This document shows positions 9,220-17,949 of a stretch of 64,000 bases of DNA, one piece after another. The stretch is from Kitasatospora herbaricolor. Its GTDB lineage: Bacteria > Actinomycetota > Actinomycetes > Streptomycetales > Streptomycetaceae. Position numbers and translations under genes: made by a program. Positions within the stretch are counted from its first letter, which is position 1. Each line of letters opens with the position of its first letter. The notes beneath the pieces were generated by a model that saw nothing but the letters and a program-made list of their open reading frames with translations, did no database searches and was not told the origin of the DNA. Location of the stretch: assembly GCF_030813695.1 (NCBI RefSeq), contig NZ_JAUSVA010000002.1, positions 1,612,001-1,676,000 on the forward strand, read 5' to 3'.

Positions 9220-10698
9220 ATGAGCCCCGCCTCCCCCGCCGTGCCGCCCTCGTCCCCCACCCCTGTGGACGACTTCCGCGCCGCCGCCCACACCGCCGCC
9301 GACCTGGTCGCCGACTACCTCGGCGGGCTGCCCGGCCGCCCGGTCTGGCAGCCGATGGACCCCGCCGACCGGACGTCGCTGCTGGAGGCCCCGCTGCCCG
9401 AGGACGGCGTCCCCCTCGCCGAGCTGCTCGACTTCGTCGGCACCCGGGTGATGCCCGCGCCGATGGGCAACGGCAACCCGCGCTTCTTCGGCTGGGTGAA
9501 CTCCGCACCCGCCCCCGCCGGCGTGCTCGCCACCCTGGCCGCCTCCGCGATGAACCCCAGCTCGGCCGGCGGCGACCACGCCGACGTCCACCTGGAGCGG
9601 GCCGTGGTGCGCTGGATCGCCGAGCTGGTCGGGTTCCCGCACCCGGCCGGGGGCGGCCTGCTGACCTCCGGCACCTCGATGGCGACCATCGTCTGCCTCG
9701 CCGCCGCCCGGGGCCGCGCCGCCCGCCGGGCCGGCTGGGACGTCCGCGAGGACGGCCTGGCCGGCATGCCCCCGCTGGTCGCCTACGCCACCGGGGAGAC
9801 GCACTCCTGCGTCCGCAAGGCCGCCGAGCTGCTGGGCCTGGGCAGCAAGCACCTGCGGACCGTCCCCAGCGGCCCCGAGGGGCAGCTCGACACCGACGCG
9901 CTGCGCGCCGCGGTGGCCCGCGACCGCGCCGACGGCCTGCTGCCCTTCCTGGTGGTCGCCTCCGCGGGCACGGTCGGCACCGGCGCGGTGGACGCCTTCG
10001 ACCCGATCGCCGACCTCTGCGCCGAGCAGGAGCTCTGGCTGCACGTGGACGGCGCGTACGGCGCCTTCGGCGTGCTCGACCCCGCGGTCGCCCACCGCTA
10101 CGCCGGCCTGGAGCGCGCCGACTCGCTGGCGCTGGACCCGCACAAGTGGCTGGGCGTCCCGGTGGACTGCGGCTGCGCCCTGGTGCGCGACACCGACGAG
10201 CTGCGCGGCACCTTCAGCCTGGTCCCCTCCTACCTGCGGGACGAGGCGGCGGGCTCGCTCGGCTGGTTCTCCGAGTACGGCATGGAGCAGACCCGGCCGT
10301 TCCGCTCGCTGAAGGTCTGGGCGACCATCGCGCACCGCGGCCGGCAGGGCATCTCCGACGACATCGCCCGCTGCACCGCACTGGCCCGCCGGCTCGGCGA
10401 GCTGGTCGAGGCCGACCCCGAGCTGGAGCTGCTCGCACCGGTGCAGACCTCGATCGTGGCCTTCCGGCACCGCGCGGCGGGCCTGGACGAGGCCGCCGTG
10501 AACGCCGTCAACCGGGAGCTGCCGGTGGCGGTGCAGCTTCGCGGGCGGGTCTTCGTCACCGGAGCGCTGCTGGAGGGCCGCGAGATGCTGCGGGCCTGCC
10601 TGCTGAACGCGGCCACCACCGAGGCCGACCTCGAACTGCTGCTCGCCGAAGTCCGGTCCGCCGCGGCCGGGCTGACGGAGCGTCCGGCGGGGCGCTGA
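9220..10698 (+). CDS. Pyridoxal-phosphate-dependent group II decarboxylase
   Basis: This 492-residue enzyme belongs to the aromatic-L-amino-acid/glutamate/diaminobutyrate decarboxylase group. The PLP-lysine motif is DPHKWLGVPVDCG at about residues 306-318, and HVDGAYGAFG supplies the aspartate that contacts the pyridine nitrogen. An N-terminal NPRFFGWVNSAPAPAG segment and the STSG-like LLTSGTSMATIV phosphate-binding region are also typical. It would release CO2 from an amino acid to give an amine in the cytosol; the substrate (Tyr, DOPA, Trp or diaminobutyrate) cannot be decided from sequence alone. The ATG at 9220 has GGAG eight bases upstream. Independent terminator and spacing suggest a single-gene transcript. 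Confidence 0.88.
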   Translation: MSPASPAVPPSSPTPVDDFRAAAHTAADLVADYLGGLPGRPVWQPMDPADRTSLLEAPLPEDGVPLAELLDFVGTRVMPAPMGNGNPRFFGWVNSAPAPAGVLATLAASAMNPSSAGGDHADVHLERAVVRWIAELVGFPHPAGGGLLTSGTSMATIVCLAAARGRAARRAGWDVREDGLAGMPPLVAYATGETHSCVRKAAELLGLGSKHLRTVPSGPEGQLDTDALRAAVARDRADGLLPFLVVASAGTVGTGAVDAFDPIADLCAEQELWLHVDGAYGAFGVLDPAVAHRYAGLERADSLALDPHKWLGVPVDCGCALVRDTDELRGTFSLVPSYLRDEAAGSLGWFSEYGMEQTRPFRSLKVWATIAHRGRQGISDDIARCTALARRLGELVEADPELELLAPVQTSIVAFRHRAAGLDEAAVNAVNRELPVAVQLRGRVFVTGALLEGREMLRACLLNAATTEADLELLLAEVRSAAAGLTERPAGR

Positions 10699-10806
10699 AT
10701 CCGGGCGGCACCGGGGGAATGCGCGTACGAATGGTTCGACGAGACATTAACCCACAGGTCACGGGGGATTCGTGATCGTGAAACACCGGCGCGGCAGCAT
10801 CATGGC

Positions 10807-12204
10807 ATGGAACACCTGACGAACGGCCGCTCCCTCCCCCCGACGACCTCCCGCGCGCAGCGTCGCGGCGCCGGAATCCATCGCTGGCGCCGCGACACCG
10901 TCGAGCTCGCGGCGATCTTCCTCTCGGTCACCGCCGCCGACCTGGTGGCCAAGATCGTCGTGCACGGCCCGGACGGACCGCTGGTGCTCGCCGCCTCGGC
11001 GAGCGCCCTGCTCGCCACGGCGCTGTTCCACACCTGGTGGGCGCACCGCCACCTGCACGGACCGCCGTCGCCGGACACCCCCGCGCCGCCCGGCGCCGAG
11101 GCGGACGGCGCGACCGGGCCGATGGAAGACTTCGAGCAGACCACGCTCTGGCGGGTGCGCACCACGGTCGAGGACTCCCCCGGCAGCCTGGCCCGGGTGT
11201 GCACGGCCTTCGCCGAGCAGCGGGTCAACATCATCTCCATGCAGTCCCACCCGCTGCCCGCCGGGACGGTGGACGAGTTCTTCGTCCGCGCCCCGCTCTC
11301 CCTCACCCGCGCCGAGCTGACCCGGACCGTCGCCTCGGCCGGCGGGCACGACATCTGGACCGACCCGGCCGACGCGCACGACCTGGTCGACGTCCCCACC
11401 CACGTACTGGCCCTGGCGACCCGCACCGCGCTGGACGCCGCCGAGCTGCCGGTGGCCCTGCGGCAGCTGTTCGGGCAGTGCACCATCCGGCAGTTCCCCG
11501 GCGCCGGCAAGCGCGCCACCGCCGGGGTGGAGGGGCACGTGATGCGCCTGCCCGCGCCCTCGGGGGACCTGATCGAGCTGACCCGACCGCACCTGCCGTT
11601 CACCCCGACCGAGTTCGCCCGGGCCCAGGCCCTGGTGGAGCTGGACACCCTGCTCGGGCCGCGGGTGCCGCGGGTCAAGGCCCACCTCACCCTGCCCGCC
11701 GGGGCCGACCTGACCGTGCGCCGGGCCGACGCCGGCGACCACGAGGCGGCCCTGGCCATGCACGGGCGCTGCTCGACGGACACCCTGCGCAAGCGCTACC
11801 ACGGCCCGGTACGGGACGCCGAGCGCTATCTGGACCACCTGCTGGACGCCCGGCACGGCCAGACCCTCGCGGTGGAGGCCGCCGACGGCCGGATCGTCGC
11901 ACTCGGGCACCTGATGTGGGACGACGACAGTGCCGAGGTCGCCGTCCTGGTGGAGGACGGCTGGCAGCGCCGCGGGCTCGGGCTCGACCTGCTTCGGCGG
12001 ATGTCCGCGCTTGCCCTGGAGGCCGGCGTCGACACCGTCTACGCGATCACCCAGGCCTCCAACACCGGGCTGATCTCCACCATGCGCAAGCTGGCGGCGC
12101 CGCTCGACTACCAGGTCGAGGAGGGCACCCTGGTGATCACCGCCCACCTGGCCGAGGCCACCGCCGAACTGCCCGTCCCCTGGCCGGGGCGACCGGGCCG
12201 CTGA
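10807..12204 (+). CDS. Membrane-anchored ACT-domain GNAT acetyltransferase
   Basis: This 465-residue fusion has three parts. Residues about 30-80 form two hydrophobic helices (ELAAIFLSVTAADLVAKIVV; LVLAASASALLATALFHTWW). Residues about 115-190 form an ACT domain (WRVRTTVEDSPGSLARVCTA, then VNIISMQSHPL). Residues about 300-450 form a GNAT domain with acetyl-CoA loop VEDGWQRRGLGLDLL. Actinomycete ACT-GNAT proteins are protein lysine acetyltransferases whose activity responds to amino acids bound by the ACT domain, with acetyl-CoA synthetase among known targets; that role is inferred here. The N-terminal membrane hairpin is less usual. The ATG at 10807 is the only fitting in-frame start. Confidence 0.82.
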   Translation: MEHLTNGRSLPPTTSRAQRRGAGIHRWRRDTVELAAIFLSVTAADLVAKIVVHGPDGPLVLAASASALLATALFHTWWAHRHLHGPPSPDTPAPPGAEADGATGPMEDFEQTTLWRVRTTVEDSPGSLARVCTAFAEQRVNIISMQSHPLPAGTVDEFFVRAPLSLTRAELTRTVASAGGHDIWTDPADAHDLVDVPTHVLALATRTALDAAELPVALRQLFGQCTIRQFPGAGKRATAGVEGHVMRLPAPSGDLIELTRPHLPFTPTEFARAQALVELDTLLGPRVPRVKAHLTLPAGADLTVRRADAGDHEAALAMHGRCSTDTLRKRYHGPVRDAERYLDHLLDARHGQTLAVEAADGRIVALGHLMWDDDSAEVAVLVEDGWQRRGLGLDLLRRMSALALEAGVDTVYAITQASNTGLISTMRKLAAPLDYQVEEGTLVITAHLAEATAELPVPWPGRPGR

Positions 12205-12691
12205 CACCGGGCCCGCCCCGCCGAGCCCGTCCCGTCCGGCCCGATCCGGTTCCGCCCCATCCCTTCCCGACCCTCCAGCACCGCTCCGTACCCGGACGGC
12301 CCCTCCGCCGCCCCGCCCCCGCCAGGGGAGCGGGGCGGCGGCGCCGCATCCGGCCCCGCCGCCCGCCGCCGCCCGGTGACGCAGATCACCGCCCGCGGCG
12401 ACCGGCCGCCCCACGCCCGCGAGGCCCGCCGGGGAACCGGCCGCCCGGCCCCGGCCGTCCTGCGGTACGACAAGAACTCCGCGTGCCGTCCGTGCACGGC
12501 CCGTCCGGGAGGCCCCTGCGCGGGGCCCTCCGAGGGCCCGTCAGAGCTCCGCCCCGGCAATCCCGGCAGGCAGCGCGGGGTGCGGGACTCGGTCCCGGGG
12601 CGCGGAGTCGGTAGGCTGGCCCCGTCCCCGCCGCCCGACGGTCCGTTAACCGGCCCCCGGGTGGTGCCGCAGCAAGGAGGAACCACTGAGC
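12205..12691. other. Spacer between ACT-GNAT gene and murT
   Basis: The 487-bp stretch contains the terminator at 12305-12341 near its middle. The remaining 350 bp before murT shows no convincing gene; open frames here are arginine/proline-rich and look non-coding. A good AAGGAGG (12674-12680) precedes murT. Confidence 0.5.
12305..12341 (+). terminator. GC-rich hairpin downstream of ACT-GNAT gene
   Basis: CCGCCGCCCCG (12305-12315) pairs with CGGGGCGGCGG (12331-12341) across a 15-base loop. It lies about 100 bp past the stop codon. Confidence 0.55.
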
Positions 12692-13954
12692 ATGGCAGGC
12701 ACCGAAACGGAGGCCACAGGCGCGCGCGACGGCTCGCTGCCCGCCCGCGCCAAGATCGCCGTCACCGCCGGCCGAGTGGCCGCCGCCGTCTCGCGCAAGG
12801 CCGGCCGCGGCAGCGGTTCGGTGATCGGCGGCAAGATCGCCCTCAGGCTCGACCCCGATCTGCTCGCCACTCTCGCCGACCACCTCGACGTCATCCTGGT
12901 CAGCGCGACCAACGGCAAGACCACCACCACCCGTCTGATCGCCGAGGCCCTGCGGGCCGCCGGCCCGGTGGTGTCCAACGCGCTCGGCGCCAACATGCCC
13001 GCCGGCATCACCTCCGCGCTGGCCGGCGGCTCCGACGCCAGGTTCGGCGTGATCGAGGTCGACGAGAAGTACCTGGCCGGCGTCGCCCGCGACACCCGCC
13101 CGAAGGCGATCGCGCTGCTCAACCTCTCCCGCGACCAGCTCGACCGCGCGGCCGAGACCCGGATGATGGCCGAGAAGTGGCGCGAGGGCCTCAAGGACTC
13201 CGAGGCCGTGATCATCGCGAACGCGGACGACCCGCTGGTGACCTGGGCCGCGTCCTCCTGCAAGAAGGTGGTCTGGGTGGCCGCCGGACAGGCCTGGAAG
13301 GAGGACGCCTGGTCCTGCCCCGCCTGCGGCGGCGTGATGCAGCGCCCCGGGGACGACTGGTTCTGCCAGGACTGCGGCTTCCGTCGGCCCAACCCGCACT
13401 GGGCGCTGCAGGGCACCCACGTGGTGGACCCGCAGCGCGGAGCCTGGCCGATCCAGCTCCAGCTGCCCGGCCGGGCCAACCTGGCCAACGCCACCAGCTC
13501 GGCCGCCGTGGCCGCCGTCTTCGGGGTGGCCCCGCAGGTCGCCCTGGAGCGGATGCAGTCGGTGACGGCCGTGGCCGGCCGCTACGACGTGGTCCAGTAC
13601 CAGGGCCGGGACATCCGGCTGCTGCTGGCGAAGAACCCGGCCGGCTGGCTGGAGACCTTCTCGCTGATCGACGGGCCGCCCACCCCGGTGATCCTCTCGG
13701 TGAACGCGATGGACGCCGACGGCACCGACACCTCGTGGCTGTGGGACGTGGACTACGAGCGGCTCTCCGGGCACCCGGTGTTCGTGATGGGCCAGCGCAA
13801 GCTGGACCTCGCGGTGCGTCTGGAGGTGGCAGGACTGCAGTTCCACGTGGTGGACTCGCTGGAGCAGGCCGTCCGGATGGCTCCCCCCGGGCGGATCGAG
13901 GCGATCGCCAACTACACCGCTTTCCAGCAGCTCAGGAAGGTCGTGGCGGGCTGA
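12692..13954 (+). CDS. murT: Lipid II isoglutaminyl synthase, Mur-ligase subunit
   Basis: This 420-residue Mur-ligase-type protein acts with GatD to amidate the D-glutamate of lipid II to D-isoglutamine. The P-loop is VSATNGKTTTTRLIAEAL at about residues 70-87. A Cys4 zinc ribbon unique to MurT lies at about 208-231 (CPACGGVM ... FCQDCGF). The C-terminal DUF1727 domain follows, with VNAMDADGTDTSWLWDVDYE carrying conserved acidic residues. Upstream AAGGAGG (12674-12680) supports ATG 12692. The stop codon lies 38 bp before gatD, forming a two-gene operon that matches the obligate heterodimer. It is cytoplasmic, at the membrane face. Confidence 0.95.
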   Translation: MAGTETEATGARDGSLPARAKIAVTAGRVAAAVSRKAGRGSGSVIGGKIALRLDPDLLATLADHLDVILVSATNGKTTTTRLIAEALRAAGPVVSNALGANMPAGITSALAGGSDARFGVIEVDEKYLAGVARDTRPKAIALLNLSRDQLDRAAETRMMAEKWREGLKDSEAVIIANADDPLVTWAASSCKKVVWVAAGQAWKEDAWSCPACGGVMQRPGDDWFCQDCGFRRPNPHWALQGTHVVDPQRGAWPIQLQLPGRANLANATSSAAVAAVFGVAPQVALERMQSVTAVAGRYDVVQYQGRDIRLLLAKNPAGWLETFSLIDGPPTPVILSVNAMDADGTDTSWLWDVDYERLSGHPVFVMGQRKLDLAVRLEVAGLQFHVVDSLEQAVRMAPPGRIEAIANYTAFQQLRKVVAG

Positions 13955-13992
13955 TGACGACTCCAGGAACGCCCAACGGAAGGTCTTCGAGG

Positions 13993-14721
13993 ATGAGTGA
14001 GAGCAGCCTGCGGCTGGTCTGGGTCTACCCGGACCTCCTCAGCACCTACGGCGACCGGGGCAACGCCCTGGTCGTGGAGCGCCGGGCCCGCCAGCGCGGC
14101 CTGAACGTGACCCGGATCGACGTCCGGTCCGACCAGTCGGTGCCCACCAGTGGTGACATCTATCTCATCGGCGGCGGCGAGGACCGCCCGCAGCGGCTGG
14201 CCGCCGAGCGGCTGCGCCAGGACACCGGGCTGGTCCGGGCCTCCGAGAACGGTGCGATCATTTTCTCGGTCTGCGCCGGGTACCAGATCCTCGGCCACGA
14301 GTTCATCAACGACCTCGGCGAGCGCGAGCCGGGCCTCGGCCTGCTCGACGTCTGGAGCACCCGCGGCGAGGGCGCCCGCAACGTCGGCGACGTGCTCGCC
14401 GACGTGGACCCGCGGCTCGGCCTGCCCCAGCTCACGGGCTTCGAGAACCACCAGGGCATCACCCACCTCGGCCAGGGCGTCTCGCCGCTGGCGACGGTGA
14501 CCGTCGGCGGCGGCAACGGGACCGGCGACGGCACCGAGGGTGCCTGGCGGGACACCGTTTTCGGCACCTACCTGCACGGCCCGGTGATGGCCCGCAACCC
14601 CGCCGTCGCGGACATGCTGATCAAGCTGGCACTGGACGTGAACGCCCTGCCGCCGGCCGACACCACCTGGTACGACGCGCTGCGCGCCGAGCGGATCGCG
14701 GCCTCCCGCCAGCCCGCCTGA
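13993..14721 (+). CDS. gatD: Lipid II isoglutaminyl synthase, glutaminase subunit
   Basis: This 242-residue class I glutamine amidotransferase-like protein supplies ammonia to MurT. The nucleophile is in FSVCAGYQILGHEF. Counting from ATG 13993 puts this cysteine at residue 94 and the catalytic histidine (TYLHGP) at 195, matching the catalytic Cys94 known for pneumococcal GatD. That and the upstream GGAAGG support 13993 over the ATG at 13954, which overlaps the murT stop by one base and would add 13 residues. The N-terminal LVWVYPDLLSTYGDRGNAL is highly characteristic. It is the second gene of the murT-gatD operon. Confidence 0.95.
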   Translation: MSESSLRLVWVYPDLLSTYGDRGNALVVERRARQRGLNVTRIDVRSDQSVPTSGDIYLIGGGEDRPQRLAAERLRQDTGLVRASENGAIIFSVCAGYQILGHEFINDLGEREPGLGLLDVWSTRGEGARNVGDVLADVDPRLGLPQLTGFENHQGITHLGQGVSPLATVTVGGGNGTGDGTEGAWRDTVFGTYLHGPVMARNPAVADMLIKLALDVNALPPADTTWYDALRAERIAASRQPA

Positions 14722-15070
14722 GACGGCCGTCACGGACCGGGTGCCCGCATCGCGGTCACCCGGTCCACGGATAATCGAATACGTACGACAATAGGAACGC
14801 TGGCCGCACACCCTCCTCGGCAGCCGGCTGCATTCCACGGCAGCGCCGACGGCGCCGCTGCCGTGTCGGTTCCTGTCCGGCCGGACACAGGGGCCCGCTA
14901 TATGCTCGACCTCATGGTCGGATCCGAGCAGAAGTGTTCGATCCGATCAGCGCTTCACCCGAAGGTCATCTCCGCGCCACCCCGGCGCGGGAGCGGACCG
15001 CTACGGTGTCGGCGTGGTCCCAGCCTGGTAGTCCGGCCGTTCCTCGGTTCTGCTCGGGAGTTGCAAAGCA
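14722..15070. promoter_or_regulatory. gatD-pfkA spacer with dyads
   Basis: No gene is supported in this 349-bp spacer. A hairpin (CACGGCAGCG 14836-14845 with CGCTGCCGTG 14856-14865) is a probable gatD terminator. Beyond it are a perfect 14-bp palindrome TGTCCGGCCGGACA (14874-14887), the palindrome TCGGATCCGA (14918-14927) and a second GATCCGA (14940-14946). These lie 120-200 bp before pfkA and could be regulator sites. Confidence 0.5.
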
Positions 15071-16096
15071 ATGCGTATTGGTGTGCTGACCAGCGGCGGT
15101 GACTGCCCCGGCCTGAACGCTGTGATCCGCTCAGTGGTCCACCGGGGGGTGGTCGACCACGGCGACGAGATCATCGGTTTCCAGGACGGCTGGCGTGGCC
15201 TTCTGGAGGGTGTCCACCGCCCCCTGACGCTCGACTCGGTGAGCGGAATCCTCGCCCAGGGCGGGACGATCCTCGGTTCCTCGCGGGTCCAGCCCAGCCA
15301 CCTGCGCGACGGCGTGGAGCGCGCCAAGAAGTACTGCGAGGACCTCGGGATCGACGCGGTCATCCCGATCGGCGGCGAGGGCACCCTCAAGGCCGCCAAG
15401 CTGATGAGCGACGGCGGACTCCCGGTGGTCGGCGTGCCGAAGACCATCGACAACGACATCGCCTGCACCGACGTCACCTTCGGCTTCGACACGGCCGTCT
15501 CGGTCGCCACCGACGCCCTCGACCGGCTGAAGACCACCGCCGAGTCGCACCAGCGCGTCATGGTGGTCGAGCTCATGGGCCGGCACACCGGCTGGATCGC
15601 CCTGCACGCGGGCATGGCCGCCGGCGCCCACGCCATCGTGGTGCCCGAGCGCCCCTTCCACATCGACCGGCTGACCGAGGTCGTCCGCGAGCGCTTCGAC
15701 CGCAACAAGAAGTTCGCGATCGTGGTCTGCGCCGAGGGCGCCAAGCCCGAGCCCGGCACCATGCACTGGGAGGAGGGCGTCAAGGACATCTACGGCCACG
15801 AGCGCTTCACCGGTGTCGCCAACCAGCTCTCCCGCGAACTGGAGCACCGCCTGGGCAAGGAGGCCAAGCCGGTCATCCTCGGCCACACCCAGCGCGGCGG
15901 CACCCCCACCGCCTACGACCGGGTGCTCGCCACCCGCTTCGGCTGGCACGCCGTCGAGGCCGTCCACAAGGGCGCCTTCGGCCACATCACCGCCCTCCAG
16001 GGCACCGCGATCAACCTGGTGCCGCTGGCCGAGGCGGTCGCCGAGCTGAAGACCGTACCGGCGGAGCGCTACCTGGAGGCCGAGACCGTCATCTGA
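15071..16096 (+). CDS. pfkA: 6-phosphofructokinase, ATP-dependent type
   Basis: This 341-residue group III phosphofructokinase phosphorylates fructose-6-phosphate in glycolysis. Visible motifs are the N-terminal TSGGDCPGLNAVIRSVV, the phosphoryl-donor loop IGGEGTLKAA, and the sugar-binding/catalytic GVPKTIDNDIACTDVTFGFD and MGRHTGWIA. Residue 104 is Gly, as in ATP-using enzymes; PPi-dependent relatives have Asp. Residue 124 is Lys rather than the Gly of E. coli PfkA. This G104/K124 combination is that described for the Streptomyces ATP enzyme. It is cytosolic, monocistronic, and followed by two strong hairpins that also face melC2. Confidence 0.95.
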   Translation: MRIGVLTSGGDCPGLNAVIRSVVHRGVVDHGDEIIGFQDGWRGLLEGVHRPLTLDSVSGILAQGGTILGSSRVQPSHLRDGVERAKKYCEDLGIDAVIPIGGEGTLKAAKLMSDGGLPVVGVPKTIDNDIACTDVTFGFDTAVSVATDALDRLKTTAESHQRVMVVELMGRHTGWIALHAGMAAGAHAIVVPERPFHIDRLTEVVRERFDRNKKFAIVVCAEGAKPEPGTMHWEEGVKDIYGHERFTGVANQLSRELEHRLGKEAKPVILGHTQRGGTPTAYDRVLATRFGWHAVEAVHKGAFGHITALQGTAINLVPLAEAVAELKTVPAERYLEAETVI

Positions 16097-16122
16097 CGGG
16101 CGCCGCCCCTCTCCTCCCCGCC

Positions 16123-16160
16123 GCCGCGGCCCCCCGGGTGTCCACCCGGGGGGCCGCGGC
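16123..16160. terminator. Bidirectional terminator between pfkA and melC2
   Basis: Perfect 17-bp arms (16123-16139 and 16144-16160) enclose a GTCC loop. The hairpin serves the convergent genes pfkA and melC2. Confidence 0.85.
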
Positions 16161-16162
16161 CG

Positions 16163-16185
16163 TGCCGGGGCGCGCCGCCCCGGCA
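16163..16185. terminator. Second hairpin of a tandem terminator
   Basis: TGCCGGGGCG (16163-16172) pairs with CGCCCCGGCA (16176-16185) around a three-base loop, directly after the 17-bp stem and just before the melC2 stop. Confidence 0.7.
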
Positions 16186-16191
16186 GGCCGG

Positions 16192-17019
16192 TCAGAAGCC
16201 GGTGTCGTAGGTGTAGTGGCGGGTGTGGTCGAGCATGTCCGCCGGGGTGGTGTCGTTCCACGGCTTCATGGTCTCGCCGAGGTCCACCACGTTCGCGGTG
16301 CCCGCCGCCGGCAGGTAGCCCTGCCCGGGGTGGCGGCGCTGCCACTCGGCCCACAGCTTGTCGATGAAGCAGTGGTGCAGCCAGAACACCGGGTCGTTGG
16401 GCGACATGCCGGTGGTCATGTGACCGCCCACCCACACGTGCACCCGGTTGTGCAGGTTGACCCCGCGCCAGCCCTCCAGGTTGTTGCGGAAGCCCTCCGA
16501 GGAGCTGTTCCAGGGCGCGGCGTCGTAGGTCTGGATCGCCAGCACGGACTCCGCCTCGGCCCGGGTCGGCAGCGAGGCGACCGCACTGCCCAGCGCGCGC
16601 CGCAGGTAGTTGCGGCTGTCCGGGCGCACGTTCAGGGTCCACCCGCCGGCCGCGAAGGCGAACGGGCCGGTGGTCACCTGGCCGTCGCTGCTGCGGCCGT
16701 TGCCGCCCAGGAACCCGGCGTCCCAGAGCGAGGCGGAGGCGGTGCGGTCGGCCGTCCAGTCCCAGTACGGCAGGGTGACGTTCGGGTCCACGCTCTGCAG
16801 GGCCTGCTCGAACTGCAGCAGGAACCTGCGGTGCCAGGGCAGGAAGGACGGCGACCGGTGGCCGACCCGCTCCCCGTTGTCGGTGTCGCTGATGATGAAC
16901 GAGTTGTGCGTGCTGACGAAGGCGTCGTAGCGCCCGGCCCGCTTCAGCGCGAGCACGGCGTTGACGAAGTCCCGCTTCTCCTTGGCCGTCAGGCTCGCCT
17001 GGTTCTTACGGACTGCCAT
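16192..17019 (-). CDS. melC2: Tyrosinase
   Basis: This 275-residue type 3 copper enzyme oxidises tyrosine and DOPA to quinones for melanin. CuA ligands are His38 (STHNSF), His54 (RVGHRSP) and His63 (LPWHRRF), the same numbering as the well-studied Streptomyces tyrosinases. CuB ligands lie in NRVHVWVGGHM and WLHHCFIDKLW. It has no signal peptide of its own; Streptomyces tyrosinase is exported with its Tat-bearing cofactor MelC1, encoded 49 bp upstream in the same operon. The ATG at 17019 gives the standard N-terminus; an upstream in-frame start at 17130 would run into melC1. Complete, no frameshift. Confidence 0.96.
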   Translation of the reverse strand: MAVRKNQASLTAKEKRDFVNAVLALKRAGRYDAFVSTHNSFIISDTDNGERVGHRSPSFLPWHRRFLLQFEQALQSVDPNVTLPYWDWTADRTASASLWDAGFLGGNGRSSDGQVTTGPFAFAAGGWTLNVRPDSRNYLRRALGSAVASLPTRAEAESVLAIQTYDAAPWNSSSEGFRNNLEGWRGVNLHNRVHVWVGGHMTTGMSPNDPVFWLHHCFIDKLWAEWQRRHPGQGYLPAAGTANVVDLGETMKPWNDTTPADMLDHTRHYTYDTGF

Positions 17020-17068
17020 GAGTCCCCCTCGGTACGAATCGATGCGTTGACATGCGGAGCGGCGGACG

Positions 17069-17461
17069 TCAGGCGAGCGGGCCGAGCGTGGCGCCCTGGA
17101 GCTCCTGCACGGCGGCGCGGGCGAGCGCACGGGGCGTGGGGAACGTCTGGTAGTGGTTGACGACGCTGATCCAGGTGCCGTCGGCGTTGCGCATCATGTG
17201 CAGCTCCTCGCCGTCGACCAGGACGGTGTAGCCGGCGGTGTGGTGGTGACCGCCGCCCTGCACCGGCCGGCCCTGGATCCGGCGGCCCTTGAAGACCTCG
17301 TCGAACTCGTCGGACGCCTCCGGGCCGGCGGCGGTGGCCTGCCCCCCGGCAGGTCCGGTGACGCCGAGCACGACCGTGCCGGCCGCCGCCGTCAGGGCGA
17401 CGGCCGCGCCCTGCAGCATGCGTCGTCGTGTCAGTTCCGAGGCATGGGTGACCTGGGACAT
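17069..17461 (-). CDS. melC1: Tyrosinase cofactor/chaperone, Tat signal
   Basis: This 130-residue MelC1 protein delivers copper to apotyrosinase and carries it through the Tat pathway. A twin-arginine signal is visible: [19 protein letters not shown], then VVLGV and an Ala-rich cleavage region near residue 45. The mature part has the histidine cluster [20 protein letters not shown], typical of copper handling. ATG 17461 is preferred because AGAGGGGG lies just upstream; the ORF runs further upstream, but without coding character. It is first in the melC1-melC2 operon, with its promoter in the A/T-rich region between 17462 and 17800. Confidence 0.93.
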   Translation of the reverse strand: MSQVTHASELTRRRMLQGAAVALTAAAGTVVLGVTGPAGGQATAAGPEASDEFDEVFKGRRIQGRPVQGGGHHHTAGYTVLVDGEELHMMRNADGTWISVVNHYQTFPTPRALARAAVQELQGATLGPLA

Positions 17462-17949
17462 GGATGGACCCCCTCTTGCGCGCTCCCAGGGATGGCGGGA
17501 CACGCGCGATGAACGTGCTTGATCACAGGCCGACGGAACGTCAGGTCCCGTCGACGGCGGCCCGGTTGACGGGCCGCGCCCGGCGGAGTTCATGATCGCT
17601 CCGCCTGTCCACATCCTCACAGGCCGTCCGGCGGCCGGGGAACGGCCGATCGGCGGGGTACCGGGGGTTGCCCTGTTTTCCGGACAATCGGTACCGAAGG
17701 GCCGAATGCCGATCCGGGGAAATTCTTCGGATTTTCCGGCATATCGACCGGACGATGTGATGATCTTGCACTGAAAGGATCATCCGGTGAAGATCTTCCG
17801 GTCGAGCCGCGAAGCAGTGACCGCCCTCACCCGCCACGGATGGCGCGATGCCGCGGCCCGGGCCCGCGCGCCGCACGGCCGCCCCGCCACCGCGGGCCGT
17901 TAGCGTGACCGGTGGCACCAGTCCACGACCGGAAGGTAGCGACGCCCCC
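17462..17949. promoter_or_regulatory. melC1/dehydrogenase divergent spacer, A/T-rich with dyads
   Basis: No gene is supported in this 488-bp spacer. The segment about 17670-17800 is much richer in A/T than its surroundings. It carries the inverted repeat GATGATC (17759-17765)/GATCATC (17778-17784) and, beside it, the palindrome GAAGATCTTC (17789-17798). It must contain the melC1 promoter and probably that of the dehydrogenase at 17950. Confidence 0.55.

Noticed and set aside
12372..12640. A small gene between the ACT-GNAT terminator and murT
   Set aside because: The frame is Arg/Pro-rich, lacks a binding site and runs into the murT leader.
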